A DNA stretch of 12,599 nt, taken from NCBI GenBank assembly GCA_030698575.1, contig JAUYMQ010000589.1:1-12599 (forward strand). The letters run 5' to 3'. Under the pieces are notes generated by a model, which saw only the letters and a list, made by a program, of their open reading frames with translations, had not been told where the DNA came from and did no database searches. The position numbers and the translations under genes are program-made. Every line of letters starts with the position of its first letter. The first letter of the stretch is position 1. Origin of the DNA: Deltaproteobacteria bacterium. Its GTDB lineage: Bacteria; JAUYMQ01. This document shows positions 1-6,148 of this stretch, one piece after another.

Positions 1-68
1 GCCGCATTTTCGCCCTATCGGCCGGCTAACAGTGGGCTACTTTGGCATCCCGCACGCGGGAGCGCACT

Positions 69-170
69 GTGAAGCCGATTCTCGTTCCAACCGCCGGCGT
101 CCAGAACTGGCAATCGGAAGTATTTCAAGATGTAGCCGCCGAGGGCCCATGGACCAACGGCACCTCCTGA
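69..170 (+). CDS. Possible 33-aa leader or remnant ORF
   Basis: A GTG codon at 69 has a purine-rich GGGAG about six bases upstream (58-62), a credible ribosome binding site. It opens a 33-codon frame beginning VKPILVPTAGVQNWQ and ending at TGA 168-170. The frame overlaps the first 22 bases of the next gene, which starts at 149 in another frame. The start of the peptide reads like a genuine protein N-terminus rather than random GC-rich translation. It could be the decayed 5' end of another gene or a translationally coupled leader. I cannot assign a function. Confidence 0.3.
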   Translation: MKPILVPTAGVQNWQSEVFQDVAAEGPWTNGTS

Positions 171-1309
171 CGCTCTGGAACCCGCTCTACGGCCCCAACG
201 CCATGGAGCTGCATCTCGCCGTGTTGCTCGGCAAGATCGCGGAGCATCGCGAAGGGAAAACAGACGAGAACGATGTCTATGTGTGGTGGGGGAAGGTCAA
301 ATCCCAACACCGCGACAAGCCGCTCCCGCATCTCGAGGATATCCGCGCCCTCGATAGCGAGCTGGCCGAGAAGGCGAGTGATCCCTCCGAGATCCACCTC
401 TACCTGACAGACTACCGTTCGCTCTACATCGCCGAAGTCGGCGAAATCACGAGCGATAACATGCTCGCGCAAGATCGTGCGCATGTGCCGGATTACTATG
501 ACCGCGGCGATCTGCTGTGCGACTGCTGGTTCCGTCTGTGGGATATCCGGCGACTCGTCGGCGACGACCTGGTCTCGGTGGCGTCCGAGCTTCAGCGCCT
601 TCGCAATACGCGACACCACGATCACCCCGTGTCCCTCTACGGAGGCATGGTCGAGCTCCCCCTCATCGTCACTCGGCCCGATGGCACGCGCTTCTTCGAT
701 CTCGAGGCGCGTAATCGGGTCACCGACGGCAAGTACTGGGCGGAATTCGACGCGGAGCGTGTCGGCATTGGCGCCATGGAGCGCGAGCTGCGCGAGAATC
801 TCTTTGGCGACGAGCAGTGGGCCAATCTCGACCCTGTGGCCCGCACATTCATCGCCACAGGGGAGAAGATCTTCAGAGACCACCGCGGCGACCCGGGCTT
901 CGACTTTACGCCCGTGATCATCGAGTTCGCGAAGGTCTTTGAGGTCCAGGGCAACGCCATCCTCAGCCGCGCGCTCTCGGGCGCCCCGCCCGATCTGCGC
1001 CAGGCCAACATTGACGGCAAGACCATTGATTTTGTCAGACAGGGACCCCTGAGCCTCGGACAGCTCGGCCTACTGCTCGATGGGGATAAACGCCTCGTGG
1101 ACTATCTCCGCAAGCAGTTGCGTCACGGTGAATGGTTCACCGGGAGTCTTCCGGCGATCACGACCGCGTTTGCGCAGTTGCGCAACGAGGCTGCCCACAC
1201 GAAGCGTGTTAGCCGGGAGACCGCGACACAGTGGCGGAACCAGCTACTCGGGATCGGGTGCTATGGGGATTTTGGGCATTTGGCGAATGTGAGGAGGGCG
1301 GGATGGTGA
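149..1309 (+). CDS. Uncharacterised protein with C-terminal HEPN-type RNEAAH motif
   Basis: A 386-aa soluble protein if started at ATG 149 (MDQRHLLTLWNPLYG). The frame is open further upstream to 32, but residues before this ATG are arginine-rich and look non-coding. GAGGG precedes the ATG at very short spacing. The N-terminal half is rich in Trp, Tyr and Asp (for example DVYVWWGKV, HLYLTDYRSLY, CWFRLWDIRRL) and ends in a PVSLYGGMVELPLIVTR stretch. I do not recognise a named domain there. The C-terminal third is helical and carries RNEAAH at residues 345-350, which fits the R-x4-H active-site signature of HEPN ribonucleases in toxins and abortive-infection proteins. There is no signal peptide or membrane segment. 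It is followed after 109 bases by a restriction-type nuclease gene. A toxic RNase or RNA-binding role in defence is inferred, not shown; the HEPN call rests on one motif. Confidence 0.8.
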   Translation: MDQRHLLTLWNPLYGPNAMELHLAVLLGKIAEHREGKTDENDVYVWWGKVKSQHRDKPLPHLEDIRALDSELAEKASDPSEIHLYLTDYRSLYIAEVGEITSDNMLAQDRAHVPDYYDRGDLLCDCWFRLWDIRRLVGDDLVSVASELQRLRNTRHHDHPVSLYGGMVELPLIVTRPDGTRFFDLEARNRVTDGKYWAEFDAERVGIGAMERELRENLFGDEQWANLDPVARTFIATGEKIFRDHRGDPGFDFTPVIIEFAKVFEVQGNAILSRALSGAPPDLRQANIDGKTIDFVRQGPLSLGQLGLLLDGDKRLVDYLRKQLRHGEWFTGSLPAITTAFAQLRNEAAHTKRVSRETATQWRNQLLGIGCYGDFGHLANVRRAGW

Positions 1310-1418
1310 GACGTGAAATCTCGAGCACAGTTGGCCGCACGCGCTCCTGTCGTAGGTCAGGGCGTGCTGAGTGGGCATGCTTCGTTCGGATGGCGGATTC
1401 TGGCAGGGATGTCTTACC

Positions 1419-2306
1419 ATGACCAAGCTGTGGCGCATTCACCTTCGCCCATCCTCGGAGACAGGTGTCGATGCGTGTCTATTTTGTACCCGAGAATCCG
1501 TTCTTGGTGTGGGCTGGGCCGTTGGCCAAGGTGAACAGGCGCTTGATTGGCAGACCTACAGCTCGTTGGCTGCGATCAAGCACGCGGGAGATCGCAGTTG
1601 GCGACTTGCGTTAACGCCCCTAAGGACAGGTTTGTCCATAGGAGATCTCTGCTGGTCGCGCGATCAAAAAGGCATCTACTACCTCGGGCAGGTCACGGGT
1701 GACTGGGAATATCGTTCCGGTGAAGCATACCGCCGTGCCGACATAGTAAATGTTCGTCTCTGTAAATGGGTTGAGGTAGGAACGGTTGAAGAAGTTCCCG
1801 GCAAGGTGTTAAGCAGTTTTGTGCCACGGCGAATACTGCAACCCATCAACGACGCGACTGCTCTATTCTACTCAGAAATGGTATTCGGACAGAAGACCGG
1901 TGCCGAAGTCATTAAGTCGCCCGAGAAGAAGGACGTCTTCGCACTTCTGTCTTCAGAAGACTGCGAGGATGTCGTCGGGCTTTATCTCCAAAGTCTAGGC
2001 TATAGCCTCATCCCGAGTTCCTGCAAACGAAGAGACACCCTGGCGTATGAATACGTGTTCAGGCACCGGACCACCGGGCATCGAGCTGTAGCTCAGGTGA
2101 AACGGGGCGCGGATGATCTGGTAATTGATGACCTGTTAGGCGTAGCTGATGACGTGTTCCTATTCACGACGCATGGCAAGTATCTCGGAGCGCCGACTCC
2201 GCGCGTGCATTGTATCGACCGAAGCACGATTGAGGGATTCCTTCGTGCAAACCCGCAGATTCTCACGCAACGAATCAAGACTTGGGTCCAGGCCGCTGGA
2301 TTGTAG
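1419..2306 (+). CDS. PD-(D/E)XK restriction-type endonuclease, possibly modification-dependent
   Basis: A 295-aa protein starting MTKLWRIHLRP at ATG 1419, with AGGGA about ten bases upstream. The frame extends back to 1371, but those residues look non-coding. The N-terminal half contains GVGWAV (about 31-36) and a beta-rich block GIYYLGQVTGDWEYR (85-99) to VPGKVLSSFVPRRILQPI. This resembles small beta-barrel PUA/EVE-like readers seen in modified-DNA restriction enzymes, but I cannot prove that fold. The C-terminal part has an acidic helix (SSEDCEDVVGLYLQSLGY, about 178-195), then D206 and Q226-V-K228 in RAVAQVKRG. This is the Mrr-like order of a PD-(D/E)XK active site with Gln in the usual Glu position. 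Base composition is clearly lower in GC than its neighbours: 1741-1800 has 26 G or C in 60. That suggests separate, recent acquisition. The 3' end overlaps the convergent ATPase gene by 32 nt. Confidence 0.75.
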   Translation: MTKLWRIHLRPSSETGVDACLFCTRESVLGVGWAVGQGEQALDWQTYSSLAAIKHAGDRSWRLALTPLRTGLSIGDLCWSRDQKGIYYLGQVTGDWEYRSGEAYRRADIVNVRLCKWVEVGTVEEVPGKVLSSFVPRRILQPINDATALFYSEMVFGQKTGAEVIKSPEKKDVFALLSSEDCEDVVGLYLQSLGYSLIPSSCKRRDTLAYEYVFRHRTTGHRAVAQVKRGADDLVIDDLLGVADDVFLFTTHGKYLGAPTPRVHCIDRSTIEGFLRANPQILTQRIKTWVQAAGL

Positions 2307-3618
2307 ACTCGGGGCTCAGGCACACCTTCACGAATCCGGCCTGCCGTTTCCCAACGTTCGAGTCAAGGCTCCGGACCTGCTCGTGTTGCCTCATTACGCG
2401 TCTTACTTCCTCTCGGAGGATTCCCACGTAGCGTGCCGGGTCTTCAGCTACACTTACCGCTGCTGCGAAGCACGCTTCACGCAGATGGGCACCTGTGAGC
2501 CCTTCACACTGGAGGCCAATCTCGGTTAGCTCGCCAGCGTACAACGGCCAAGGTGAATAGCGCTGAAGAAGGCCAATTCGCTCAGCTTGTCCGGGCCCTG
2601 GAAACACGAAGACTCGATCAAATCGCCCCGGTCGATCTAGAAGATTAAGCTCGAGTTTCGTGGGATCATTCGACGTCGCAATCCACAGCACCGGCTTGCT
2701 CGGCTGAAACATCCCGTCGAGCACATTCAAAAAAAACTCGGCCGTTACCACGCCAGAGTCCAATAGCCGGTCCACGTCCTCCAGCACGACAATCGCGGGC
2801 GCGTCAGTCGCCTCGATCTCCTGTACCATCGCCCGAAACGGCGACTCCAGCGCGCGCGCCGCCGAGCTGCCTTCCACGAGAAACAGAAAACGCCGGCAGT
2901 CCGGGTAACGATGCAGCAGGTGCCGCACCATCAACGTCTTGCCGGTCCCCGGCGCACCCACAAAAAGAACCCCACGCGTCGGCGCGATTCGCAGCTTGGC
3001 ACACAGCTCGGCACCCCGCCAAAACCGGTCGAGATACGCGAGGAGATCGACCTTGAATTGATCGGGGAGGATCACGTCGGCCTCCGCAACCGGCGTCAAC
3101 CCGGTCGGCTTCGCGTCCGCGCCATACACGACCACTTGCTCCCGAAACAGCTCCGCTCGCTTCGCCTTTAGCAGCGCCGCGAGCCCGAGCGTCGTCGCGA
3201 GCGACGAGCCCGCGAGCAATAAGGCCCGCTCAACCTGCCCCGGAAACACCTGCTCGTTCACGCGCAGGGCGAGGTACTGCTGACCATTTAGTGTCAGCGT
3301 GACCATCCCGTGGAAATCATCGATATGCACACCCTCCTCCACGAGTTCGGGAGCGTGCGCGACGATGGGCTCGGTGCGGCCACCGTTCCGAATCGCCAGG
3401 ATCCAGCCGAAGAACGGAAGGCCAGGCTCCGCTGTACCGCCGATGCTTCGAATGCACGTGATCAGCTCGGCGCCGTTCATCCATCCGCGGATGACCACAG
3501 GTTCTTCGGTCCAGCCAAGAGCCGTCGCGGCGGCACGGAGCGTTTCCACCCAGCGGGGGGCGATATTCGCGTCCCGATACCAGACTCGATGATCCATGAG
3601 GAGTCCATAGAATGCCAC
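2275..3618 (-). CDS. AAA+ family ATPase
   Basis: A 447-aa protein if read from GTG 3618. The in-frame ATG at 3597 (MDHRVWYRD) gives 440 aa, and neither start has a clear ribosome binding site. Residues 1-185 form an N-terminal region I do not recognise. The AAA+ module follows: Walker A GAPGTGKT at 221-228, a Walker B strand IVVLEDVDR at 276-284 with Glu before Asp instead of the usual DE order, sensor-1 Asn in ATSNDPTKL (about 314-322), and the RPGRFD arginine-finger box at 329-334. This is the classic AAA layout of proteases, katanin- or BCS1-like remodelers and many defence ATPases. No protease or membrane domain follows, so it probably acts on a separate partner. The gene lies on the opposite strand to the nuclease and overlaps its 3' end by 32 nt. 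Its upstream DNA contains the tRNA terminator. The last ~30 residues are antisense to the nuclease C-terminus and may be poorly conserved. Confidence 0.9.
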   Translation of the reverse strand: MAFYGLLMDHRVWYRDANIAPRWVETLRAAATALGWTEEPVVIRGWMNGAELITCIRSIGGTAEPGLPFFGWILAIRNGGRTEPIVAHAPELVEEGVHIDDFHGMVTLTLNGQQYLALRVNEQVFPGQVERALLLAGSSLATTLGLAALLKAKRAELFREQVVVYGADAKPTGLTPVAEADVILPDQFKVDLLAYLDRFWRGAELCAKLRIAPTRGVLFVGAPGTGKTLMVRHLLHRYPDCRRFLFLVEGSSAARALESPFRAMVQEIEATDAPAIVVLEDVDRLLDSGVVTAEFFLNVLDGMFQPSKPVLWIATSNDPTKLELNLLDRPGRFDRVFVFPGPGQAERIGLLQRYSPWPLYAGELTEIGLQCEGLTGAHLREACFAAAVSVAEDPARYVGILREEVRRVMRQHEQVRSLDSNVGKRQAGFVKVCLSPESTIQRPGPKS

Positions 3619-3653
3619 GAGGATGTGACAGCGCGCGGATTACGCTGCCATCT

Positions 3654-3704
3654 AGTGCGCCCTCTAAGGGCGCACTCCCGCCGAGCGCGGGCTCTCAGCC
3701 CGCG
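3654..3704. repeat. Two adjacent perfect hairpins upstream of the AAA+ gene
   Basis: AGTGCGCCC (3654-3662) pairs with GGGCGCACT (3668-3676) around a 5-base loop, and CGCGGGCT (3686-3693) pairs with AGCCCGCG (3697-3704) around CTC. The linking sequence CCGCCGAGC recurs in diverged form at about 4119-4128 and 9980-9989. This points to a REP-like palindromic family rather than a terminator, since neither hairpin has a T-tract. Confidence 0.7.
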
Positions 3705-3708
3705 TACA

Positions 3709-3788
3709 AAACACGAAAGCCGGAGAGCATTTGCTCCCCGGCTTCCGATCACGTAGCGAAACTGGCTACGCGGAGGTCCCTCACGTAT
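3709..3788. repeat. About 80-bp dispersed two-hairpin repeat, copy 1
   Basis: It matches 8552-8632 in the same orientation with only a handful of differences. Most of these fall between the hairpins and in the last twenty bases. Each copy holds a long GC-rich hairpin (arms 3719-3728 and 3733-3742) followed by a short one, CGTAGC (3752-3757) and GCTACG (3765-3770), around the loop GAAACTG. The 3' part (3768-3783) is also complementary to the anticodon arm of the adjacent tRNA transcript. Confidence 0.8.
3714..3747 (-). terminator. Rho-independent terminator downstream of the tRNA
   Basis: On the minus strand GCCGGGGAGC (3742-3733), loop AAAT and GCTCTCCGGC (3728-3719) form a 10-bp stem with one G-U pair. 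TTTCGTGTTTT follows. It lies about 90 bases after the tRNA 3' end and would stop the tRNA transcript before the AAA+ gene. The near-palindrome could also work, more weakly, on the + strand. Confidence 0.65.
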
Positions 3789-3833
3789 GGAAACATCGGC
3801 TCTTGATTCAGCCGAGTCAATGGGAAGCAGGGG

Positions 3834-3917
3834 TGCTGGTGGTGGGATTCGAACCCACAAGGGCTTTCGCCCAGAGATTTGAGGGACCTCTGCGTTTACC
3901 GATTTCGCCACACCAGC
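3834..3917 (-). tRNA. Class II tRNA with leucine-type body and aberrant CTC anticodon
   Basis: Read on the minus strand: acceptor GCTGGTG (3917-3911) pairs perfectly with CACCAGC (3841-3835), with discriminator A at 3834. The next bases are CCC, so the terminal CCA is not encoded. The D arm GCG-AAATCGGTAAA-CGC is leucine-like. The long variable arm is a GGGC-GAAA-GCCC hairpin, and the T arm is GTGGG-TTCGAAT-CCCAC with a canonical T loop. The anticodon stem GAGGT (3890-3886) and ATCTC (3878-3874) pairs fully with one G-U. The 7-base loop is CCCTCAA (3885-3879), giving anticodon CTC (a glutamate codon reader) with C instead of the near-invariant U33. The reverse complement of the loop, TTGAGGG, is an ordinary Leu(GAG) loop. 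An alternative fold with stem CAGAG/CTCTG has an 11-base loop that includes TCAA, but it breaks the D stem. It may be a functional variant, a tRNA damaged by a local inversion, or a tRNA-like remnant. Confidence 0.8.
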
Positions 3918-4229
3918 ACCTCATGGCTGCGAACCCCGGTAATCCCGAAGGCCAAGACGCGAGACCCCACACGTGCTGCCGCCCGCCCGAGCACGATGCG
4001 AGAACAATGTGAGTGGGAGTGCATCAAACCAACGCTGGAAGAATCACTTCAACGCGAAGATTTATCCGTCGGCTGACGCCGCGGCTCGGCCACTACACTC
4101 GCCCTCAAGGGGCGCGCTCTCGCCGAGCCGGCCCTGCAGCGCACGGGAAGACGCCTTTTCGCCGCCCGTCCGTAGTGCTAGGCTAGAGGAGCCGCACCGG
4201 CTGTCACACCCATCCGCAATGCTTCATCC
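3918..4229. other. Intergenic region between the tRNA and the nuclease operon
   Basis: About 310 bases with no convincing gene. Open frames here on both strands have arginine- and proline-rich, low-complexity products typical of antisense or non-coding GC-rich DNA. The promoter of the minus-strand tRNA should lie just right of 3918 and a + strand operon promoter probably lies near 4150-4225, but I see no clear -35/-10 pair for either. The notable structure is the palindromic element at 4082-4130. Confidence 0.6.
4082..4130. repeat. Nested palindrome of the REP-like family
   Basis: CGGCTCGGC (4082-4090) pairs with GCCGAGCCG (4122-4130), enclosing an inner hairpin CGCCC (4100-4104) and GGGCG (4110-4114). 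The right half contains CGCGCTCTCGCCGAGCC (4113-4129), found exactly again at 9974-9990, and it resembles 3670-3686. This suggests a dispersed extragenic palindrome family in this genome. Confidence 0.6.
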
Positions 4230-4349
4230 ATGGACATCGGCCCCGTCATCCGCATCATCGAAAACGTCCCCGCCACGCTCCCCATGGAGCGTGTGGCGCA
4301 TCCCTCTCCAGCGCCGCCTCGCCCCGCGAACGAGCCGGCGCCCAAATGA
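4230..4349 (+). CDS. Small 39-aa ORF coupled to the following gene
   Basis: ATG 4230 opens MDIGPVIRIIENVPATL, a 39-codon frame ending at TGA 4347-4349. This overlaps the ATG of the next gene (4346-4348) in an ATGA arrangement, the usual mark of translational coupling. The first 17 residues alternate hydrophobic and charged positions like a real beta strand. The rest is proline- and alanine-rich, like the N-terminus of the next protein. There is no strong ribosome binding site. It may be a genuine short protein of the operon or a leader peptide. I do not recognise a family with certainty. Confidence 0.45.
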   Translation: MDIGPVIRIIENVPATLPMERVAHPSPAPPRPANEPAPK

Positions 4350-5017
4350 GCGCGCTGTTTCGCCGATTCCTGGGATTCATGAATCCTCCCCCGCCGCAGC
4401 CGGTGCTCGGGCTGCCGGCCGCGGGAGTGCCCGCCCCCGCACTGCCACCACCGCCTCGCCCGTCCATCCCGTGGCCGCCCGTGGTGGAGTGGCAGAGCGC
4501 CGAGGAGCTGGTTGCCTGGCGCGCCTGGCGGTTGCTCACAGTCATGAGCCCGTCGGGCCCCGAGATCGGGCTGCGGCTCGTGTCCATTTCGGTGCCACGA
4601 ATCTGGATGGGCCCGGTCGCGCAGACCGATCCACCAACCGTCGAGAGCGAGACGCCCAGCGGTATTCATGTATTGAAGGAAGCGATCTGGCGCCAGTGCC
4701 GCTGGTCGTTCCTCGAAGACTGCTGGGTGAGCGGTACCGTCGCCCTATCCGGACGCGTGATCGAGCACGCTGCCGGCTATCGCGCCGAGCGGGCCGTCAT
4801 CCGTGACCTGCGCCTGTCCGTCGGCACCCACTTGGCGGTCCGATCTCTCGAAGAGCTGAGCCGGCTCATTGGTTCCCTGGAACAGCGCTATCAGGTGGCT
4901 GTGGACGTAGGCCAGGCTGAACGCGAAGCCGCCGACAAGATGCTCACAAAGGGCACGACTCCAAAGTTTCCCCGGACTCCGTGGGTCAAACTGGTGCCAC
5001 CATGGGCGCTGATCTAG
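4346..5017 (+). CDS. Uncharacterised proline-rich protein
   Basis: A 223-aa protein beginning MSALFRRFLGF. Residues 13-45 are a proline-rich linker (MNPPPPQPVLGL, APALPPPPRPSIPWPP), which suggests an extended tether. A folded domain follows, with a WRAWRLLTV start (about 58-66), a GIHVLKEAIW element (about 106-115), then CWVSGTVALSGRVIEHAAGYRAE (about 125-147). The GTVALxGRVxEHxxGYRAE pattern occurs in small uncharacterised proteins of actinobacteria and phages, to my recollection, without a known role. There is no signal peptide, membrane segment or catalytic motif. It is coupled by ATGA to the preceding 39-aa ORF and lies 33 bases upstream of the first WYL gene, so it is probably co-transcribed with the WYL-nuclease operon. 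Confidence 0.75.
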   Translation: MSALFRRFLGFMNPPPPQPVLGLPAAGVPAPALPPPPRPSIPWPPVVEWQSAEELVAWRAWRLLTVMSPSGPEIGLRLVSISVPRIWMGPVAQTDPPTVESETPSGIHVLKEAIWRQCRWSFLEDCWVSGTVALSGRVIEHAAGYRAERAVIRDLRLSVGTHLAVRSLEELSRLIGSLEQRYQVAVDVGQAEREAADKMLTKGTTPKFPRTPWVKLVPPWALI

Positions 5018-5050
5018 CAGAGTCACACCCGGGCCTTAGTGTTGGTGCTG

Positions 5051-6148
5051 ATGACCAAGACCGAGCGCTGGCTCAACCTCCTCGCCTTCCTCCTCGACCA
5101 CCGCCGGCCCGTGCCGCGCGAGGAGATCCTGAGCCAGGTCGAAGACTACAAGACCGACTGGATTGAAGGCTCGGAGCGCAGCCGCGAATCGGTGCGCCGC
5201 AAGTTCGAGCGCGACAAGGCCGAGCTCAAAGAACTCGGCGTCGTGATCGAGCCCCTCAAGGAAAAGATCGTCGCGAATCACTCTGATCAGGAAGTCGAAG
5301 CCTATCAACTGAAGCCGCGCGAGTTCTATTTACCATACCTGAAGGTCGTCCCCCCTCTCCGCTCGCGGAGAGGGGGTCAGGGGGTGAGGCCGGAGGCACG
5401 ACCCTACTTCCTGAACGAGGTCGCGCTCGCGAGCGACGAGCTGCCCATCCTCCGCCGCGCCGCCGAGCGCATCGCGGCTCTCACCGAAACGCCCCTCGGC
5501 AGCGCGGCTCGCGCAGTCATCCGCAAGCTTTCCTTCGATCTCCCGGAAGCGAACGTCGGCGCCGAAGAGCGGGCGTTCCCGGCGCCATCGACGGTGGATC
5601 AGCAGTTCGCAATCCTCAGGCAGGCGGTCGAGCAGCGCCGCGCCGTGCAGTGCCGCTACTACACGATCCGCCGCGACTCCGAAGAGAAGCGCGTGATCGA
5701 GCCGTATGGCCTCATGCTCTCATGGGGACACTGGTACTGCGTCGCCCGCGCGCGCGAACGCGACGCGCTCAGGGTCTTTCGGCTCGACCGAATGAAGAAC
5801 TGCGCATTGATCGAAGGCGAGAAGGGGGAGTTCGCGGTCCCCAAGAACTTCAGGATCAGCAGCTACCTGAACCGCGCACCGTGGGAGCTGTCGGACGACA
5901 AGCCGGTCACCGCGCGCGTCCGGATCAACTTCCCCCAGTCCCGCTGGGTCATCGGCGAGCGCCTCGGCAAGGTCGTCAAAGCCGTGACCGACGACGCGGG
6001 CAGCGAGTTCGAATTCGAAGTACGTGCCGTGGATGCTTTCGTGCGCTGGCTCCTGCCGCTCGGCAACCAGGTCGAAGTGCTGTCACCGCCGTCAATCAAG
6101 AACCGACTGGAAGAAGCACGGGCGCAGCTCCGCGCCGTCTATCCCTGA
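5051..6148 (+). CDS. WYL-domain transcriptional regulator (PafC/PafB-like), first of pair
   Basis: A 365-aa protein from ATG 5051 (MTKTERWLNLLAFLL). GTG 5039 is also in frame but less likely. A helix-turn-helix covers residues 1-65 (LNLLAFLLDHRRPVPREEIL, then SRESVRRKFERDKAEL as the recognition segment). The WYL domain covers about 195-255, with RAVQCRYYT, the RVIEPYGLMLSWGHWYCVARA box (W228-Y229-C230) and RVFRLDRM. A WCX-type C-terminal extension follows (280-365). WYL proteins sense nucleic acids or nucleotide ligands and commonly control DNA-repair and phage-defence genes. Residues about 99-118 (PPLRSRRGGQGVRPEARP) are encoded by a palindromic repeat inserted in frame between the HTH and WYL parts, and are not part of the family. 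The stop TGA directly abuts the next ATG, a tandem WYL layout like pafB-pafC. It probably regulates this operon as a heterodimer with its neighbour. Confidence 0.92.
   Translation: MTKTERWLNLLAFLLDHRRPVPREEILSQVEDYKTDWIEGSERSRESVRRKFERDKAELKELGVVIEPLKEKIVANHSDQEVEAYQLKPREFYLPYLKVVPPLRSRRGGQGVRPEARPYFLNEVALASDELPILRRAAERIAALTETPLGSAARAVIRKLSFDLPEANVGAEERAFPAPSTVDQQFAILRQAVEQRRAVQCRYYTIRRDSEEKRVIEPYGLMLSWGHWYCVARARERDALRVFRLDRMKNCALIEGEKGEFAVPKNFRISSYLNRAPWELSDDKPVTARVRINFPQSRWVIGERLGKVVKAVTDDAGSEFEFEVRAVDAFVRWLLPLGNQVEVLSPPSIKNRLEEARAQLRAVYP
5351..5390. repeat. Palindromic repeat inserted in frame in the WYL gene
   Basis: CCCCCTCTCCG (5351-5361) and CGGAGAGGGGG (5366-5376) form a perfect 11-bp palindrome around CTCG. 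GGGGGTGAGG (5380-5389) follows. The same architecture occurs at 10677-10716 and, inverted, at 11848-11889. Here it is read as PPLRSRRGGQGVR without a stop or frameshift. Confidence 0.85.

Noticed and set aside
3834-3917. tRNA on the + strand
   Set aside because: Only the minus strand gives TTCGAAT as T loop and a proper leucine-like D arm. The + strand anticodon loop TTGAGGG looks normal by itself but the other arms do not.
3834-3917. Selenocysteine tRNA, suggested by TCA within the loop region and the long variable arm
   Set aside because: The acceptor stem is 7 bp and the D arm is leucine-like, without the extended stems of tRNA-Sec, and TCA is not in the anticodon position.
3834-3917. Island attachment site made by duplication of the tRNA 3' end
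   Set aside because: I found no second copy of the T arm/acceptor sequence in the window. It could still lie outside it.
3973-4806. 277-codon + strand frame across the tRNA-operon gap
   Set aside because: The product is Arg/Pro/Ala-rich low complexity and overlaps the better supported 39-aa and 223-aa genes in another frame.
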